DNA of 64,000 nucleotides from the NCBI RefSeq assembly GCF_001305675.1, contig NZ_CP011853.1:1054001-1118000 (forward strand), in the 5' to 3' direction. The translations under genes and the position numbers were made by a program. The notes beneath the pieces are model-generated. The model ran no database searches, was not told where the DNA came from, and saw only the letters and a program-made list of their open reading frames with translations. Positions 43,227 to 51,855 of this stretch are shown piece after piece. The DNA is from Gordonia phthalatica (lineage in GTDB: Bacteria > Actinomycetota > Actinomycetes > Mycobacteriales > Mycobacteriaceae). How positions within the stretch are numbered: position 1 is the first letter of the stretch; each line of letters opens with the position of its first letter.

Positions 43227-43922
43227 ATGGCTCTCTTCTCGCGGTTCCGTCGGTCCCTGCCCGACCGGGACGACGTGGCGGCCGTGTCGGCACTCGACGA
43301 ACCGACCCGGCGTCGGATCTACGACTTCGTCTGCCCCAAGCGCGACGCGCTCAGTCGCGACGAGGTGAGCGCCGCGCTCGGGATCCCGAGGCAGACAGCG
43401 GCCTTCCATCTGGAGAAGCTGGCGGATGCCGGCCTGCTCGACGTCGAGTACGCACGACGCAGCGGACGGACCGGTCCAGGTGCCGGGCGGCCGTCGAAGC
43501 TGTATCGGCGCAGTCGGCGAGAGGTGAGCGTGCAACTCCCGGGACGGTCGTACGACGTCGCGGGCGCGCTTCTGGCTCAAGCGGTGGAGGACGCGGATCG
43601 GACGGGGGAGTCGCCGCGTGCGTGTCTGGCGCGCAGTGCCGCCGACCTCGGTCGCGATCTCGGGCTGCCCGAGGGGGCGACCGACGAGGAACTCATGACG
43701 CTGCTCGCCGAAGCCGGCTACGAACCGCGCATCGAGGGCGACGACATCGTCCTGGTGAACTGCCCGTTCCATGCGCTCGCCAAGGAACACACCGGACTGG
43801 TGTGCGGAATGAACCTGGATCTGGTGTCGGGCGCACTCGGCAGTGCGGCTGGGCGGGCTCGGCTCGAACCGCACGACGGGTACTGCTGCGTGCGGATCAA
43901 GCGTGCGGTGACGCCGGCCTGA
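43227..43922 (+). CDS. SufR-like ArsR/MarR-type regulator with C-terminal cysteine cluster
   Basis: A 231-residue regulator. The N-terminal winged helix (about 20-95) has VSALDEPTRRRIYDFVC, ALGIPRQTAAFHLEKLADAG and the wing GRTGPGAGRPSKLYRR, as in SufR and related ArsR-like proteins. The C-terminal domain ends with NCPFHALAKEHTGLVC and GYCCVRI: Cys179, His182, Cys193 and Cys220/221. The spacing C-x13-C-x26-C is very close to the 4Fe-4S ligands of SufR, so a cluster is likely. It lacks suf neighbours; instead it is divergent from the DUF2231 gene, which is the likely target. An iron-sulfur or NO/redox signal is inferred. Confidence 0.85.
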   Translation: MALFSRFRRSLPDRDDVAAVSALDEPTRRRIYDFVCPKRDALSRDEVSAALGIPRQTAAFHLEKLADAGLLDVEYARRSGRTGPGAGRPSKLYRRSRREVSVQLPGRSYDVAGALLAQAVEDADRTGESPRACLARSAADLGRDLGLPEGATDEELMTLLAEAGYEPRIEGDDIVLVNCPFHALAKEHTGLVCGMNLDLVSGALGSAAGRARLEPHDGYCCVRIKRAVTPA

Positions 43923-43934
43923 GTGGGCCTGCGC

Positions 43935-44032
43935 GACCCAGCCCGCGGCGATCTCGATGCGCGGGCTCGCTGCGCTCGCGCGCTTACTCGATCAGCAAGG
44001 GGCGGCTCGCTCGATCGGCAAGGGGTGGTGCG
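43935..44032. repeat. Dispersed extragenic repeat, copy B, plus two 23-bp tandem units
   Basis: GACCCAGCCCGCGGCGATCT followed by CGATGCG, GCTCGC-TGC-GCTCGC and ACTCGATC, close to copies at 8545 and 15313. It is followed by two 23-base units (43987-44009 and 44010-44032) that share CTCGATC-GCAAGGGG-GG. It lies between the converging SufR-like and MarR genes. Confidence 0.75.
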
Positions 44033-44034
44033 GG

Positions 44035-44487
44035 CTACGTCGCGGCGGGGATTCGCGAATGGACAGCCTCGGCGAGGAAGGCGAGCTCGGGTTGCTCCTC
44101 GGCCTCGGTGAGCGCCTCCTCGAGGATGCGGTCGTGCGTGGGGCGCGCCTCGTCGAGCAGCTTGATGCCTGCCGGGGTGAGTTCGGTGTAGATCCCGCGT
44201 CGATCGTCGGCGCAGAGGATGCGCGTCAGCAGGACGCGATCCTCCAAGCGGGTCACCAAGCGTGTGGTGGCGCTGCTGGAGAGGGCGGCCGCGCGGGCCA
44301 ACTGCTGCATCCGCATGTGCCAGCCGTCCTGTCTGCTGAGGGCGTCCAGCACTGTGAACTCGACGACCGACAGTCCGTGTTCGGACTGCAGTGCCTTCTC
44401 GAGCTTGGTCTCGATCAGCGAGTGGAGTGCGACGAGTGTGCGCCACCCGCGTGCCCGGATCTCGACGGCGTCGTCGGCAATTCCCAT
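44035..44487 (-). CDS. MarR family transcriptional regulator
   Basis: A 150-residue winged-helix regulator: GLSVVEFTVLDALSRQDGWH, MRMQQLARAAALSSSATTRL, VTRLEDRVLL and wing CADDRRGIYTELTPAG with the typical D-x-R-G. It is divergent (153 bp) from the MFS transporter gene, with a 12-bp palindrome in between. MarR-MFS-aldo/keto reductase loci usually respond to toxic small molecules such as aldehydes or drugs; the ligand is unknown. Confidence 0.92.
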   Translation of the reverse strand: MGIADDAVEIRARGWRTLVALHSLIETKLEKALQSEHGLSVVEFTVLDALSRQDGWHMRMQQLARAAALSSSATTRLVTRLEDRVLLTRILCADDRRGIYTELTPAGIKLLDEARPTHDRILEEALTEAEEQPELAFLAEAVHSRIPAAT

Positions 44488-44561
44488 GTCAAAGCCCTTT
44501 CTGATGCTGATTCACTGTAGCACCTTGCGAAGGTAACCGGCGTGTGCAACTATTTAAACCG

Positions 44562-44573
44562 TTGCGTACGCAA
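44562..44573. promoter_or_regulatory. Candidate MarR operator
   Basis: A perfect 12-bp palindrome TTGCGTACGCAA, with a further GTGTGCA/TGCACAC pair flanking it (about 44542 and 44577), lies in the divergent MarR-MFS region. Confidence 0.62.
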
Positions 44574-44640
44574 TTACTGCACACGCTGGTGATTGCAAAC
44601 GCGGTTTCACATCACGAACACACAGTCTTGAGGAGTAGTC

Positions 44641-45848
44641 ATGCCAGTCGCGCTCTACGCGCTCGCCCTCGGCGGCTTCGGCATCGGTCTCACCGAGTTC
44701 GGCATCATGGGCCTCCTGCCCGAGGTGGCCGCCGACTTCGGTGTCACCGAATCGGTCGCCGGGTACCTGATCTCGGGGTACGCGCTCTCGGTGGCGATCG
44801 GCGCCATCATCTTCACTGCGGTCCTCGGCCGCGTCGACCGGAAGAAGGCCCTGCTCGGCCTCCTGGTCCTGTTCATCATCGGCAACATGGTGTCGGCGAT
44901 CGCAGGCACCTACGAGTTGATGCTCGCCGGTCGCATCGTCGCGGCCCTGTGCCACGGCGCCTTCTTCGGCATCGGATCAGTGGTCGCCGCCGACCTCGTC
45001 AGCGAGAACCGTCGCGCCGCCGCCATCTCGATCATGTTCGCCGGCCTCACCGTCTCCAACGTGCTCGGTGTCCCGCTCGGCACCTTCCTGGGGCAGGCCG
45101 CGGGCTGGCGCGCCACCTTCTGGGCCATCACCGTCATCGGCGTCGCCGCACTGATCGGCATCGGTGTTCTCGTCAAGCCCACCGCGGCACCGGAACGCAC
45201 AGGCAGTGCCCTCGACGAGTTCATCATCTTCCGCAGCCGCCAGGTGTGGCTGTCCATGATCGTCACCGTCCTCGGCTACGGCGGCATGTTCGGCGCGTTC
45301 AGCTACATCGCCTTCACCCTCACCGGTGTCAGCGGCTTCAGCTCGTCGGCCGTCCCGTGGCTGCTGGTCCTGTTCGGCGTCGGACTCTTCGCGGGCAACC
45401 TGCTCGACGGTCGCGCCGCGGACAAGAACCCTCCGCGCACCCTGATCGTCCTGTTCATCGCCCTCACCGTGGTCCTCGGGATCTTCGCGGCGACCGCGAC
45501 CTCGCAGATCGCCACCGTCATCGCGCTGGTGCTCATGGGCGCCCTCGGTTTCGCGACCGTCCCCGGACTGCAGATGCGCATCATGAACTTTGCGACCGAC
45601 GCGCCCCCCTCGCCTCCGGCACCAACATCGCCGCGTTCAACGTCGGCAACGCCTTCGGCGCGTGGGTCGCAGGCCTCACCATCGCGGCGGGTCTCGGCTA
45701 CACCTCGCCGCTGTGGGTCGGCGCCCTCATCACCGCGGGCGGCCTGCTGGTCTTCCTCGCCGCGACCAGGATGTCCGACGGAGAGTACGCCGCATCTGGT
45801 ACGCCGGAAGCGGAGTCCGCTCAGCGTGCGCCCGCAGGCGTCGCCTGA
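44641..45848 (+). pseudogene. MFS transporter (AraJ/Cmr-like), frameshifted at a C6 run
   Basis: The reading frame from ATG 44641 encodes a normal 12-helix MFS drug-efflux-type protein (first helix LALGGFGIGLTEFGIMGLLP, motif GRVDRKK, later GLQMRIMNFATDAP) up to about residue 321. There, within six C residues at 45604-45609, the match moves to the -1 frame, which continues LASGTNIAAFNVGNAFGAWV to a TGA at 45846-45848. One added C would restore a 402-residue protein of normal length. Without it the product reads a Ser/Pro/Arg-rich tail to 45909. Causes could be a real mutation, a phase-variable tract, programmed -1 slippage or a sequencing error. It is followed by an aldo/keto reductase gene. 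Confidence 0.85.
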
Positions 45849-45916
45849 CACCGTAGAACCGGAACCGCACGCTCAGAACAACACGACTTCAGCACAACAA
45901 GACTCTTAGGAGAAGT

Positions 45917-46741
45917 ATGTCCGCCATTCCGAACATCACCCTCAACAACGGCGTCGTGATGCCGCAGGTCGGGTTCGGTGTCTTCCAGGTACCGGACGAC
46001 GGCGCGCAGGCCGCCGTCGAGACCGCACTGGAGAAGGGCTACCGCAGCATCGACACCGCGATGATCTACGGCAACGAGGCCGGCGTCGGCCGCGCCATCG
46101 CAGCATCCGGCATCGCCCGCGACGAGCTGTTCATCACCACCAAGCTGTGGCTGGCCGACCTCGGTGCGGGCAAGGCGGAGGCCGCCCTCGACGCGAGCCT
46201 CGAACGCCTCGGCCTCGATCAGGTGGACCTGTACCTGATCCACTGGCCGGCACCCGCCACCGACGACTACCTCGACAGCTGGCAGCAGCTCTCGGCGCTC
46301 GGCGATGCGAAGACCCGGGCGATCGGCGTCTCGAACTTCCTGCCCGAGCACCTCGACCGCGTCGCGGCACTGGGCGGCGCCATCCCGGCCGTCAACCAGA
46401 TCGAGCTGCACCCGACGCTGCAGAACAGGGAGACCGTGGAGGCCAACCGCCGTCTCGGCATCGCGACCGAGGCGTGGAGCCCCCTCGCGCAGGGTGCGGC
46501 GCTGACAGCTCCGGCAGTCGTCGAGGCCGCCGAGCGCCACGAGGTGAGCCCGGCACAGGTGGTCCTGCGGTGGCACGTGCAGAACGGCACCATCGTGATC
46601 CCGAAGTCGGTGACGCCGTCGCGCATCGCGTCGAACCTCGACCTGTTCGGCTTCGACCTCACCGAGTCCGAGATGGACGCGATCAACGCGCTCGAGGCCG
46701 ACGGTCGTACCGGCCCGCACCCGGCACAGTTCAACGGCTGA
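45917..46741 (+). CDS. Aldo/keto reductase (2,5-diketo-D-gluconate reductase-like)
   Basis: A 274-residue TIM-barrel NADPH oxidoreductase. The catalytic tetrad is visible: Asp in RSIDTAMIYGNE (Asp46, Tyr51 nearby), Lys in ITTKLW and His in DLYLIHWP. The cofactor region is VIPKSVTPSRIASNL. Length and sequence fit the AKR5 branch that reduces diketogluconate and small aldehydes. An AGGAGAAG ribosome site precedes ATG 45917. It follows the MFS gene and is probably controlled by the same MarR regulator. Its TGA abuts the stop of the converging patatin pseudogene. Confidence 0.93.
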   Translation: MSAIPNITLNNGVVMPQVGFGVFQVPDDGAQAAVETALEKGYRSIDTAMIYGNEAGVGRAIAASGIARDELFITTKLWLADLGAGKAEAALDASLERLGLDQVDLYLIHWPAPATDDYLDSWQQLSALGDAKTRAIGVSNFLPEHLDRVAALGGAIPAVNQIELHPTLQNRETVEANRRLGIATEAWSPLAQGAALTAPAVVEAAERHEVSPAQVVLRWHVQNGTIVIPKSVTPSRIASNLDLFGFDLTESEMDAINALEADGRTGPHPAQFNG

Positions 46742-47649
46742 TCAATTCAACGGTTGAGGAATCGGCTCCTTGTCGGGGGCGTGAACGTGAACGGCGATGT
46801 GGTCGGCGGGGAACTCCCGCCGACCACCGTCGACGTCCAGGAACTTCGCGGCGGCTTCGTAACCGCGTTCGATGAGCTCGTCGGCGTGAGAGAAGTCCAT
46901 CGGGCCGATGGTCAGCGGGCACGGCGGAGGCAGCACGATCAGGTCGGCGGCGTCGGTGTACTCGCGGATGTCGCGCAGCAGTCGTTTGTGTATGAGCAGC
47001 GTCATCGTGTGCAACAGAATCGCCGGCACGTCTTTCGGCGGATCGGCGAGTGCGCACGGATAGCCGCACGGCAGCACGTAGATGGTGTCCGCGCCGCCCT
47101 CCACGGCATTCGAGATGGCGGTGTTGTCGGCGATCCCGCCGTCGATCAGGAGTCGCCCGTTCCAGTCGATCGGCGGAATCAAGCCCGGGATCGCGGCGCT
47201 GGCGACGATCGCGTCGGACGCCGGTCCCTCGTGGATGTCGACCTCGTTGCCGGTCACCAGATCGGTCGCGACCACCGTCAGCGGGATCCGGGTGTCCTCG
47301 ATGCGATCCGGGTGTCCTCGATGCGATCGAAGCTCAGGTACTTCTCGGTGAGATGACGGATGCCCTGGTCGCTGAACAGTGCGGACTTGCGGCCGAGGAG
47401 CGCCAGCGCGATCTGCTTGGGACTCGGTCGGAACAGCTGCCAGGTGTGCAGGCCGCGCCAGATGGTGTCCAGATCGTCGACGACGTCGAGCCGGAGACCG
47501 CGGTCGGCGATGAACGCGGCGTTCAACGCGCCGACCGATGTGCCGACCAGGAAGTCCGGCTCCACCTCGATCTCGGCGAGCGCCCGTAGCATCCCGACCT
47601 GCATGGCACCCAGGTTCGCGCCACCGGAGAGAACGAGTGCTGTGGTCAT
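46742..47649 (-). pseudogene. Patatin-like phospholipase broken by a 20-bp tandem duplication
   Basis: The N-terminal part (47649 down to about 47325) encodes SGGANLGAMQVGMLRALAEI (oxyanion loop) and LVGTSVGALNAAF (nucleophile Ser of GTSVG). The C-terminal part, in another frame, encodes TVVATDLVTG, SAAIPGLIPPI and LLIDGGIADN (Asp of the dyad). Between them the 20 bases at 47285-47304 are repeated exactly at 47305-47324. Removing one copy fuses the parts as DTRIPLTVVATDLVTG and gives 888 bases, an intact 295-residue patatin. So the gene is a recent frameshift mutant or an assembly artefact. ATG 47649 has GGAGG 8-9 bases upstream. Confidence 0.92.
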
Positions 47650-47710
47650 GGCGAACACCTCCCTCGACTCCACGATAGGACGATCCGCGGACGTCGGGGC
47701 GCGTTAGCGG

Positions 47711-48241
47711 TCAGGCGCGAGCGGGCAGCCCCACGTCGACGCGGTGGTGCTCGAGGTCGTGGACGGCGTAGATGCCGAGCGTCTCGACGGTGAACGGAGA
47801 TCCGTTGCTGCGCATGCCCTGCCGCGCCCAGTCGTCGTCGCCAACCACCCGATACAGCTCGGCGAAGCCCTTCGCGGCGGCCTCCAACTGGTCGGCCACG
47901 GTCTCCGGGTCCTGCGCGTTGTATCCGGCCTCGGCCTCGGCCGAGTTCTGATCCCAGTCGGCGAAGTTCACCGGCTGCGTCTGCAGCATCATCTCCAGCC
48001 GCTCGGTCATCACCGCGTTCACATCGCGCACATGGCACGCATACTCCAACGGCGACCACGTGTCGGCATTCGGGCGGTGGGTCACGTCCGGGCGCGCGAG
48101 GACCTCGCGCCAGCCGTCGACCGTCGCGAGGATCCGCTCGCAGATCTCGGCACGTCGGAACTCGGCGGGGTCGAAACCGCATTCGCTGCAGCGCAGCGCG
48201 ATCACCCAGGTCCAGTCCTTGGTGTCCGGCTTGATGGTCAT
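47711..48241 (-). CDS. DinB-superfamily protein
   Basis: A 176-residue four-helix-bundle protein. The DinB-like metal His positions are suggested by LEYACHVRDVNAVMTERL and the C-terminal YAVHDLEHHRVDVG. The N-terminus has an additional TWVIALRCSECGFDPAEF with a C-x2-C pair, typical of an actinobacterial subgroup with this extension. Superfamily members include mycothiol- or bacillithiol-dependent enzymes and uncharacterised proteins; the substrate here is unknown. It is divergent from the AbrB-family gene and separated from the patatin pseudogene by 61 bases. Confidence 0.85.
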   Translation of the reverse strand: MTIKPDTKDWTWVIALRCSECGFDPAEFRRAEICERILATVDGWREVLARPDVTHRPNADTWSPLEYACHVRDVNAVMTERLEMMLQTQPVNFADWDQNSAEAEAGYNAQDPETVADQLEAAAKGFAELYRVVGDDDWARQGMRSNGSPFTVETLGIYAVHDLEHHRVDVGLPARA

Positions 48242-48475
48242 GTCATCAGCGTAAGTCGAGTTCGGCGGACGGGTGGCGACGGCGCGCGAAAGTACGGTCG
48301 AACGGCTGAGTACACGCGATATGCGGTCGGGGAGGTGCGATTTCGTGTCGATGCCGACACCCGGATCGGCAGTGTGACGCACGGATCCGCGCGTCGCCCG
48401 CGGATTGCCGTCGCGTTCGGCCGATGGTCACTCGATGCTCGCCTCGATGTCATATGACGCCGGTAGAACCGGGGC

Positions 48476-49729
48476 GTGACAACCACGATCGAGCGCGTCG
48501 AGGCACCCGACGACGATCCGCTTCCCGCTCCTGCGGTGCCGACTGCTCCGGCCCGCGACTCGAAGTGGAGGCGGGTGCCGCGGCCGGCGCGCTACGTGGT
48601 GGTGATCGCGGCAGCGTGGGTGCTGGCCGAGCTCGCCGCCCGCGTCGGGGTCCCGGCGCCGTCGTTGCTGGCGGCCCTGGTTCTCGGCGTCACGGTGCGG
48701 ATGATCGGTGTGCGCGGCGTCGCGGTGCCGGGCGACATGAGCCGCTGGACGCAGGCGTTCATCGGCGTCATGCTCGGCGGCTACCTGAACGTGGAGGCGA
48801 TCCGAGCCGTCGGACCTGCGCTGCTGCCGTTCGTCGCGGTGTCGGTCCTGACCATCGCGCTGTCGCTGGTCCTCGCGTGGGCGCTGAGCCGGTGGTCGCC
48901 GGGCATCGACAGGTCGACGGCCGTCCTCGGGCTGATGGCCGGCGGCTCGTCCGCGGTGGTCACCATGTGCGACGACTTCGGCGCCCGCAAAGACGTCGTC
49001 GGGTTCATGCAGTACTCGCGCGTCCTGATTGTCAGCGCCAGTGCGCCGTTCGTGATGATTGCGCTCGCCGGCGACACCGGCTCGGCGGGCACGGTGCCGG
49101 AGAGTCTGCTGCAACTGGTGGGGCGCGGCGACCAGGTGGCCGGTCTGTCGACGGCCATCGTCCTCGCTGCGGCAGGCATGTGGCTCGGCAAGCGGTTGGG
49201 GATGCCCGGCGGTGGATTGATCGGGCCGATGGTGGTGGCGGCGATCATCGGCGGCACCCAGCTCAGCCGGGGTTTCGCACCGCAGGGGGTGTTCAAGGAA
49301 CTCCTGCTGGTGGTCGTGGGGTTGGAGGTGGGGCTGATGTTCAACCGGCAGATCTGGCGGCGACTGGCCCGCGCGCTCCCGGCCATCACCGCGTCGATCG
49401 TCGGCATGTGCGTCGCCGTCGCACTGCTGGCTCTCGGCGTGGCGCAGATGACCGGGGTGGCACTGTCCGACGCGTACCTCGCGACCACGCCGGGCGGCAT
49501 CAACGCGGTGGTGGCGAGCGCGTCGAGTTCCGCCGACTCCGACATGGCGTTGATCGCGACGGTGCAGAGTCTGCGGCTGATCATCATGGTCCTGGCCCTG
49601 CCGCTGGTGGTGGCGGGCATCGAGCGTCTGGCGCGACGGCGTGCGCGGTGCGGTCGACACCGCCGTCGCGCCCCGATCAGATCGAGTTCAGGATCCGGGC
49701 GCGCAGCGAGTCGTACTCGCCGCGGGTGA
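48476..49729 (+). CDS. AbrB family (PF05145-type) integral membrane protein
   Basis: A 417-residue membrane protein with two copies of the AbrB duplication: each repeat has several helices and a glycine-rich signature (ALVLGVTVRMIGVRG...FIGVMLGGYLN; GPMVVAAIIGGTQLS). The conserved GLMAGGSSAVVTMCDDFGA and ATTPGGINAVVASASSSADS boxes are typical of the AmoA/AbrB transporter-like family, which is unrelated to the AbrB transcription factor. The GTG start gives a 45-residue cytoplasmic N-terminus. The last 35 residues (Arg/Ser-rich) extend past the final helix and overlap the 3' end of the opposite SHOCT gene by 53 bases. Transport substrate unknown. Confidence 0.87.
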   Translation: MTTTIERVEAPDDDPLPAPAVPTAPARDSKWRRVPRPARYVVVIAAAWVLAELAARVGVPAPSLLAALVLGVTVRMIGVRGVAVPGDMSRWTQAFIGVMLGGYLNVEAIRAVGPALLPFVAVSVLTIALSLVLAWALSRWSPGIDRSTAVLGLMAGGSSAVVTMCDDFGARKDVVGFMQYSRVLIVSASAPFVMIALAGDTGSAGTVPESLLQLVGRGDQVAGLSTAIVLAAAGMWLGKRLGMPGGGLIGPMVVAAIIGGTQLSRGFAPQGVFKELLLVVVGLEVGLMFNRQIWRRLARALPAITASIVGMCVAVALLALGVAQMTGVALSDAYLATTPGGINAVVASASSSADSDMALIATVQSLRLIIMVLALPLVVAGIERLARRRARCGRHRRRAPIRSSSGSGRAASRTRRG

Positions 49730-50471
49730 TCTGCCCGTAGCCGAGCAGGTCGTCGAGGTCCGACAGGCGCCGCGACACGGTCTCCCGCTTGGTCTCGGAG
49801 GCGTCGTGATCGGCCGCGAACGCGTCGACGATCGCCTGGATCTCGGTGCGCGCCTCGGGGTCGTCGCGGACGTCGAGGGCGCCGCCCAGCGCGATGCCGT
49901 GCCTGCGGAGGACGTCGACGATGCGCAGGAGCTCGTCGGCGCGGCCGGTCAAGTCGTAGGTCTTGTTCCGCGACTCGGACACGAATCGAGCAGGCCTCCG
50001 GCCGGTGTACAGCGCGGTGGCCTTCCAATCGGTCGCGACGACGCGGTCGTCGCCGACGAACACGCCCAGCAGCCCCTTGTCGAGCGCGGCGGCCGCGGAG
50101 ACGGGCACGGTTGTCGTGAACCGGGTGGTGAAACGGTCCACGCGCGGGCCCTCGACATCGAGGTCCAGGACCATCACGCGGCGGCCGTCGACCTCGGTGC
50201 CCGTCTCCCGCGCGTCGACGATGCGGCCGATTGCGGGAACGCCGTGCGCGTCGAGGGCGGCGCGGAGTCGGCCGTTCCTGGTCACCGACAACACCATCGC
50301 CGCGACGACGGCCACCAGGATCGCGACGATCACCGCACCGGACCAGAGCAGCCACGCGGGCGCCTCGTCGACGACGACGTAGAGGATCAGGAAGACCGGC
50401 CCGACGATGCCGGTGAGCAGGAGGACCGGGAGGGTCTTCGCGAAGGTCTTCCAGAAGGTCGTGCCGCGCAT
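49677..50471 (-). CDS. SHOCT-domain membrane protein
   Basis: A 264-residue protein. Two N-terminal membrane helices (about 10-30 and 35-58, LPVLLLTGIVGPVFLILYVV and AVIVAILVAVVAAMVLSV) precede a beta-rich cytoplasmic or periplasmic domain (GRIVDARETGTEVDGRRVMV, as in DUF3592-like modules) and a C-terminal SHOCT motif (RLSDLDDLLGYGQITRGEYD). The start chosen is ATG 50471 (MRGTTFWKTF); the longer frame lacks a start context and reads the divergent promoter. Its 3' end overlaps the AbrB-family gene tail to tail. The function is unknown; SHOCT modules are thought to mediate oligomerisation or nucleic acid contacts. Confidence 0.82.
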   Translation of the reverse strand: MRGTTFWKTFAKTLPVLLLTGIVGPVFLILYVVVDEAPAWLLWSGAVIVAILVAVVAAMVLSVTRNGRLRAALDAHGVPAIGRIVDARETGTEVDGRRVMVLDLDVEGPRVDRFTTRFTTTVPVSAAAALDKGLLGVFVGDDRVVATDWKATALYTGRRPARFVSESRNKTYDLTGRADELLRIVDVLRRHGIALGGALDVRDDPEARTEIQAIVDAFAADHDASETKRETVSRRLSDLDDLLGYGQITRGEYDSLRARILNSI

Positions 50472-50566
50472 GGGACCACGGTACGGAGCGCGCCGCAGCG
50501 GCGCGGCGGCCGGGTGGGACGGCGTGACGGACCGCGTGGTCGAGTTCCGCGACGTAACCTCGAAGC

Positions 50567-51835
50567 GTGAGCACACGCGCGGGAATCGTCGTCACCGGAA
50601 CCGAAGTCCTCAGCGGTCGGATCTCCGATCAGAACGGTCCGTGGGTGTCGGCCCGACTGCTGGAACTCGGCGTCGACGTCGCCCACATCACCGTCTGCGG
50701 CGACCGTCCCGACGACCTGACAGCGCAGCTGCAGTTCCTGACCGACCAGCGCGTGGACTTGATCGTCACCACCGGCGGTCTCGGTCCCACCGCCGACGAC
50801 CTCACCGTCGAGGCGGTCGCCGAGTTCACGGGCCGCGAGCTGCGCACCGACCCGGACATGCGGCAGACCATCGAGTCGGTGATCCGGAACTGGCGCAAGT
50901 ACAGCGATCCGCTGCCCGCGTCCATCGTCGCCGCGATCGACAAGCAGGCGCTGATCCCCGTCGGTGCCGAGGCGATCCCGCCGACCGGTACGGCACCCGG
51001 AGTCGCCGTCGACGCCACCGACGGCATTCCGGCGATCCTCGTCCTCCCCGGCCCGCCGCACGAGGTGCAGGCGATGTGGCCCAGCGCGGTGGCCACGCCC
51101 GCGGTCGCAGCGGCCATCGCCGGCCGAGGCGCCTACGACCAGCACACGGTCCGCGCCTACGGGCTGTCGGAGCCCGACCTCGCGGTGACCCTCCGCGACC
51201 TGGAACAGACGGTCGACGGCTTCGACGCGCTCGAGATCACGACCTGCATGAGCGGCGGCGAACTCGAGATCGTCTCCCGGTTCGAGGTGGGTGCCGCCGC
51301 GACCTACCGAGAGGTGGAGGCCCAGCTGCTGTCGCGGCACGGCGACCGCGTCTACTCCACCGACGGCTCGACGATCGACGCCGTCCTCGCCGGACTCTTC
51401 GACGGCCGCACCATCGGGACCGCCGAGTCGTGCACCGGCGGGATGGTGGCCGCTGCGCTCACCGACCGGCCGGGGTCGTCGGCGTACATGCTCGGCGGCG
51501 TGGTGTCGTACGCGAACGAGGTGAAGTCGGGAGTTCTCGGCGTTCCCGCGGAACTGATCGACGAGCTCGGCGCCGTCAGCGAGCCGGTCGCGGCGAAGAT
51601 GGCCGAGGGCGCGCGCCGCGTCCTCGGGTCCGACATCGCGGTCTCGACCACCGGCATCGCCGGCCCCGGCGGCGAACGCCCCGGCAAGCCGGTCGGCACC
51701 GTCTGCTTCGGCCTGGCGATCGACGGCCGCGACACCGTCACCGTGACCCGGGTCTTCCCCGGGAACCGTGCGACGGTCCGCACCCTGGCGACCTCCGCCG
51801 CGCTGCACCTGGTGGAGCGGGCGCTGCGGGACTGA
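50567..51835 (+). CDS. cinA: CinA family protein (MoCF-like plus NMN amidohydrolase-like domain)
   Basis: A 422-residue two-domain protein. The N-terminal molybdopterin-binding-like domain (about 1-170) has VVTGTEVLSGRISDQNGPWV, VTTGGLGPTADDLTVEAVAE and VLPGPPHEVQAMW. The C-terminal CinA domain (about 265-420) has TAESCTGGMVAAAL, the AGPGGERPGKPVGTV loop and FPGNRATVR, matching PncC-type NMN deamidases. Function in NAD-derived pyridine nucleotide repair is inferred from those families. The start is GTG and divergent from the SHOCT gene. Confidence 0.93.
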   Translation: MSTRAGIVVTGTEVLSGRISDQNGPWVSARLLELGVDVAHITVCGDRPDDLTAQLQFLTDQRVDLIVTTGGLGPTADDLTVEAVAEFTGRELRTDPDMRQTIESVIRNWRKYSDPLPASIVAAIDKQALIPVGAEAIPPTGTAPGVAVDATDGIPAILVLPGPPHEVQAMWPSAVATPAVAAAIAGRGAYDQHTVRAYGLSEPDLAVTLRDLEQTVDGFDALEITTCMSGGELEIVSRFEVGAAATYREVEAQLLSRHGDRVYSTDGSTIDAVLAGLFDGRTIGTAESCTGGMVAAALTDRPGSSAYMLGGVVSYANEVKSGVLGVPAELIDELGAVSEPVAAKMAEGARRVLGSDIAVSTTGIAGPGGERPGKPVGTVCFGLAIDGRDTVTVTRVFPGNRATVRTLATSAALHLVERALRD

Positions 51836-51855
51836 TCGGCTTTTCGCCGGTCAGT
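51831..51855. terminator. Possible bidirectional terminator overlapping two stops
   Basis: 10-base arms ACTGATCGGC and GCCGGTCAGT (one G-T wobble) around TTTTC. It overlaps the stop codons of cinA and of the converging lipoprotein gene. Short, so only moderately convincing. Confidence 0.45.

Noticed and set aside
45604..45609. Two separate overlapping genes in the MFS region
   Set aside because: Both frames are parts of one 12-helix MFS protein; a single base restores continuity, so a frameshift is the better reading.
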